A DNA stretch of 30,115 bases from JACOZM01 sp035289385 (lineage in GTDB: Archaea; Nanobdellota; Nanobdellia; Woesearchaeales; GW2011-AR9). Positions within the stretch are counted from its first letter, which is position 1; every line of letters starts with the position of its first letter. The notes beneath the pieces were generated by a model. It worked only from the letters and a program-made list of their open reading frames with translations. It made no database searches and was not told the DNA's origin. Shown piece after piece: positions 30,018 through 30,115 of the stretch. The stretch lies in contig DATDXI010000071.1 of the NCBI GenBank assembly GCA_035289385.1, positions 1 through 30,115 of the forward strand, in the 5' to 3' direction. The position numbers and the translations under genes were made by a program.

Positions 30018-30115
30018 TAAGACACACAATTATGAACGTTAGTAAGTGCGTGCTGAATTGGTCGTTGCCTTCCAACGTACACACCACTTCTATCAAACCG
30101 CTGTTATTGCGGTGT
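30018..30115 (-). rRNA. 23S rRNA, 3' end (partial, continues beyond the window)
   Basis: On the minus strand the sequence GGTTTGATAGAAGTGGTGTGT (in two parts: GGTTTGATAG, then TGGTGTGTACG), the small hairpin CGTTG-GAAGG-CAACG, and TTCAGCACGC followed by TTACTAACG correspond to the conserved last helices of 23S rRNA (E. coli GTTGATAGGCCGGGTGTGTA ... TACTAATGAACC). The archaeal version TTCAGCCCGCCATTACTAAC is close. Only about 100 nt are in the window. The exact 3' end is uncertain by about ten bases because the pairing 5' end is outside. No 5S rRNA or tRNA follows within the 165 bp before the next promoter. Confidence 0.87.

Noticed and set aside
29820..30029. 70-residue N-terminal extension of the 757-residue protein
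   Set aside because: Cys/Phe-rich translation of noncoding DNA that crosses the TATA box and the rRNA terminator region.
29968..30115. Open minus-strand frame and a plus-strand ATG frame at the right edge as partial proteins
   Set aside because: The segment 30018-30115 matches the 3' end of 23S rRNA, and the remaining AT-rich part gives only F/I/Y-rich translation.
1..30115. tRNA genes and CRISPR arrays
   Set aside because: No GGTTCGAAT-type T-loop in a tRNA context and no regularly spaced 25-40 bp repeats were seen on either strand by eye.

Overview
The window is chromosomal DNA from an archaeon. The markers are RNA polymerase subunit Rpo11/L, a two-ring CDC48/VAT AAA ATPase, deoxyhypusine synthase, archaeal-type uL11 and the 3' end of an archaeal-type 23S rRNA gene. 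Several small or degenerate families, an AT-rich composition, and standalone LysM and DUF2325-like proteins suggest a DPANN lineage such as Woesearchaeota. That placement is inference from gene content; no phylogeny was possible.

Layout. 1-6.4 kb: a TauE-type permease, a methylthiotransferase homologue that lacks several cluster cysteines, a methyltransferase behind rpoL, a SpoT-type HD hydrolase, an AbrB-PhoU regulator, and TatD with a small helical protein. 6.4-7.9 kb: a secreted LysM protein, a 221-bp MITE-like element and a CheD-like protein. 7.9-13 kb: deoxyhypusine synthase, a HAD-like protein, a SecB-like protein and CDC48. 13-17.3 kb: a Ca-type P-ATPase, a putative DNA-binding gene interrupted by an (AG)8 tract, and uL11. 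17.3-20.4 kb: a second MITE-like element, an AlaE-like exporter preceded by a 4x10-bp tandem repeat, MscS and a DEAD-box helicase. 20.6-24.3 kb: a J-domain protein, a third large inverted repeat, phosphoglycerate mutase, a winged-helix protein, a thioredoxin/DsbD-like membrane protein and endonuclease III. 24.3-30.1 kb: a JAB-like protein, small membrane and coiled-coil proteins, a PurN-like transferase, a 757-aa protein with a DUF2325-like tail, and the end of 23S rRNA.

Transcription. About 20 genes carry an archaeal TATA box centred 24-30 bp upstream of their start codon, the geometry of leaderless mRNAs. I used this spacing to correct several starts (884, 2977, 20413, 22463, 25886, 29819). 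A smaller set (uL11, CDC48, SecB-like, CheD-like, deoxyhypusine synthase) appears to have short leaders, some with a GGAG/GGTGG-type ribosome binding site.

Most notable items: the (AG)n-interrupted gene at 15890-16431, which looks like a simple-sequence on/off switch; two short non-autonomous elements with inverted termini and exact 8-bp target duplications; and the methylthiotransferase homologue that appears to be a pseudo-enzyme.
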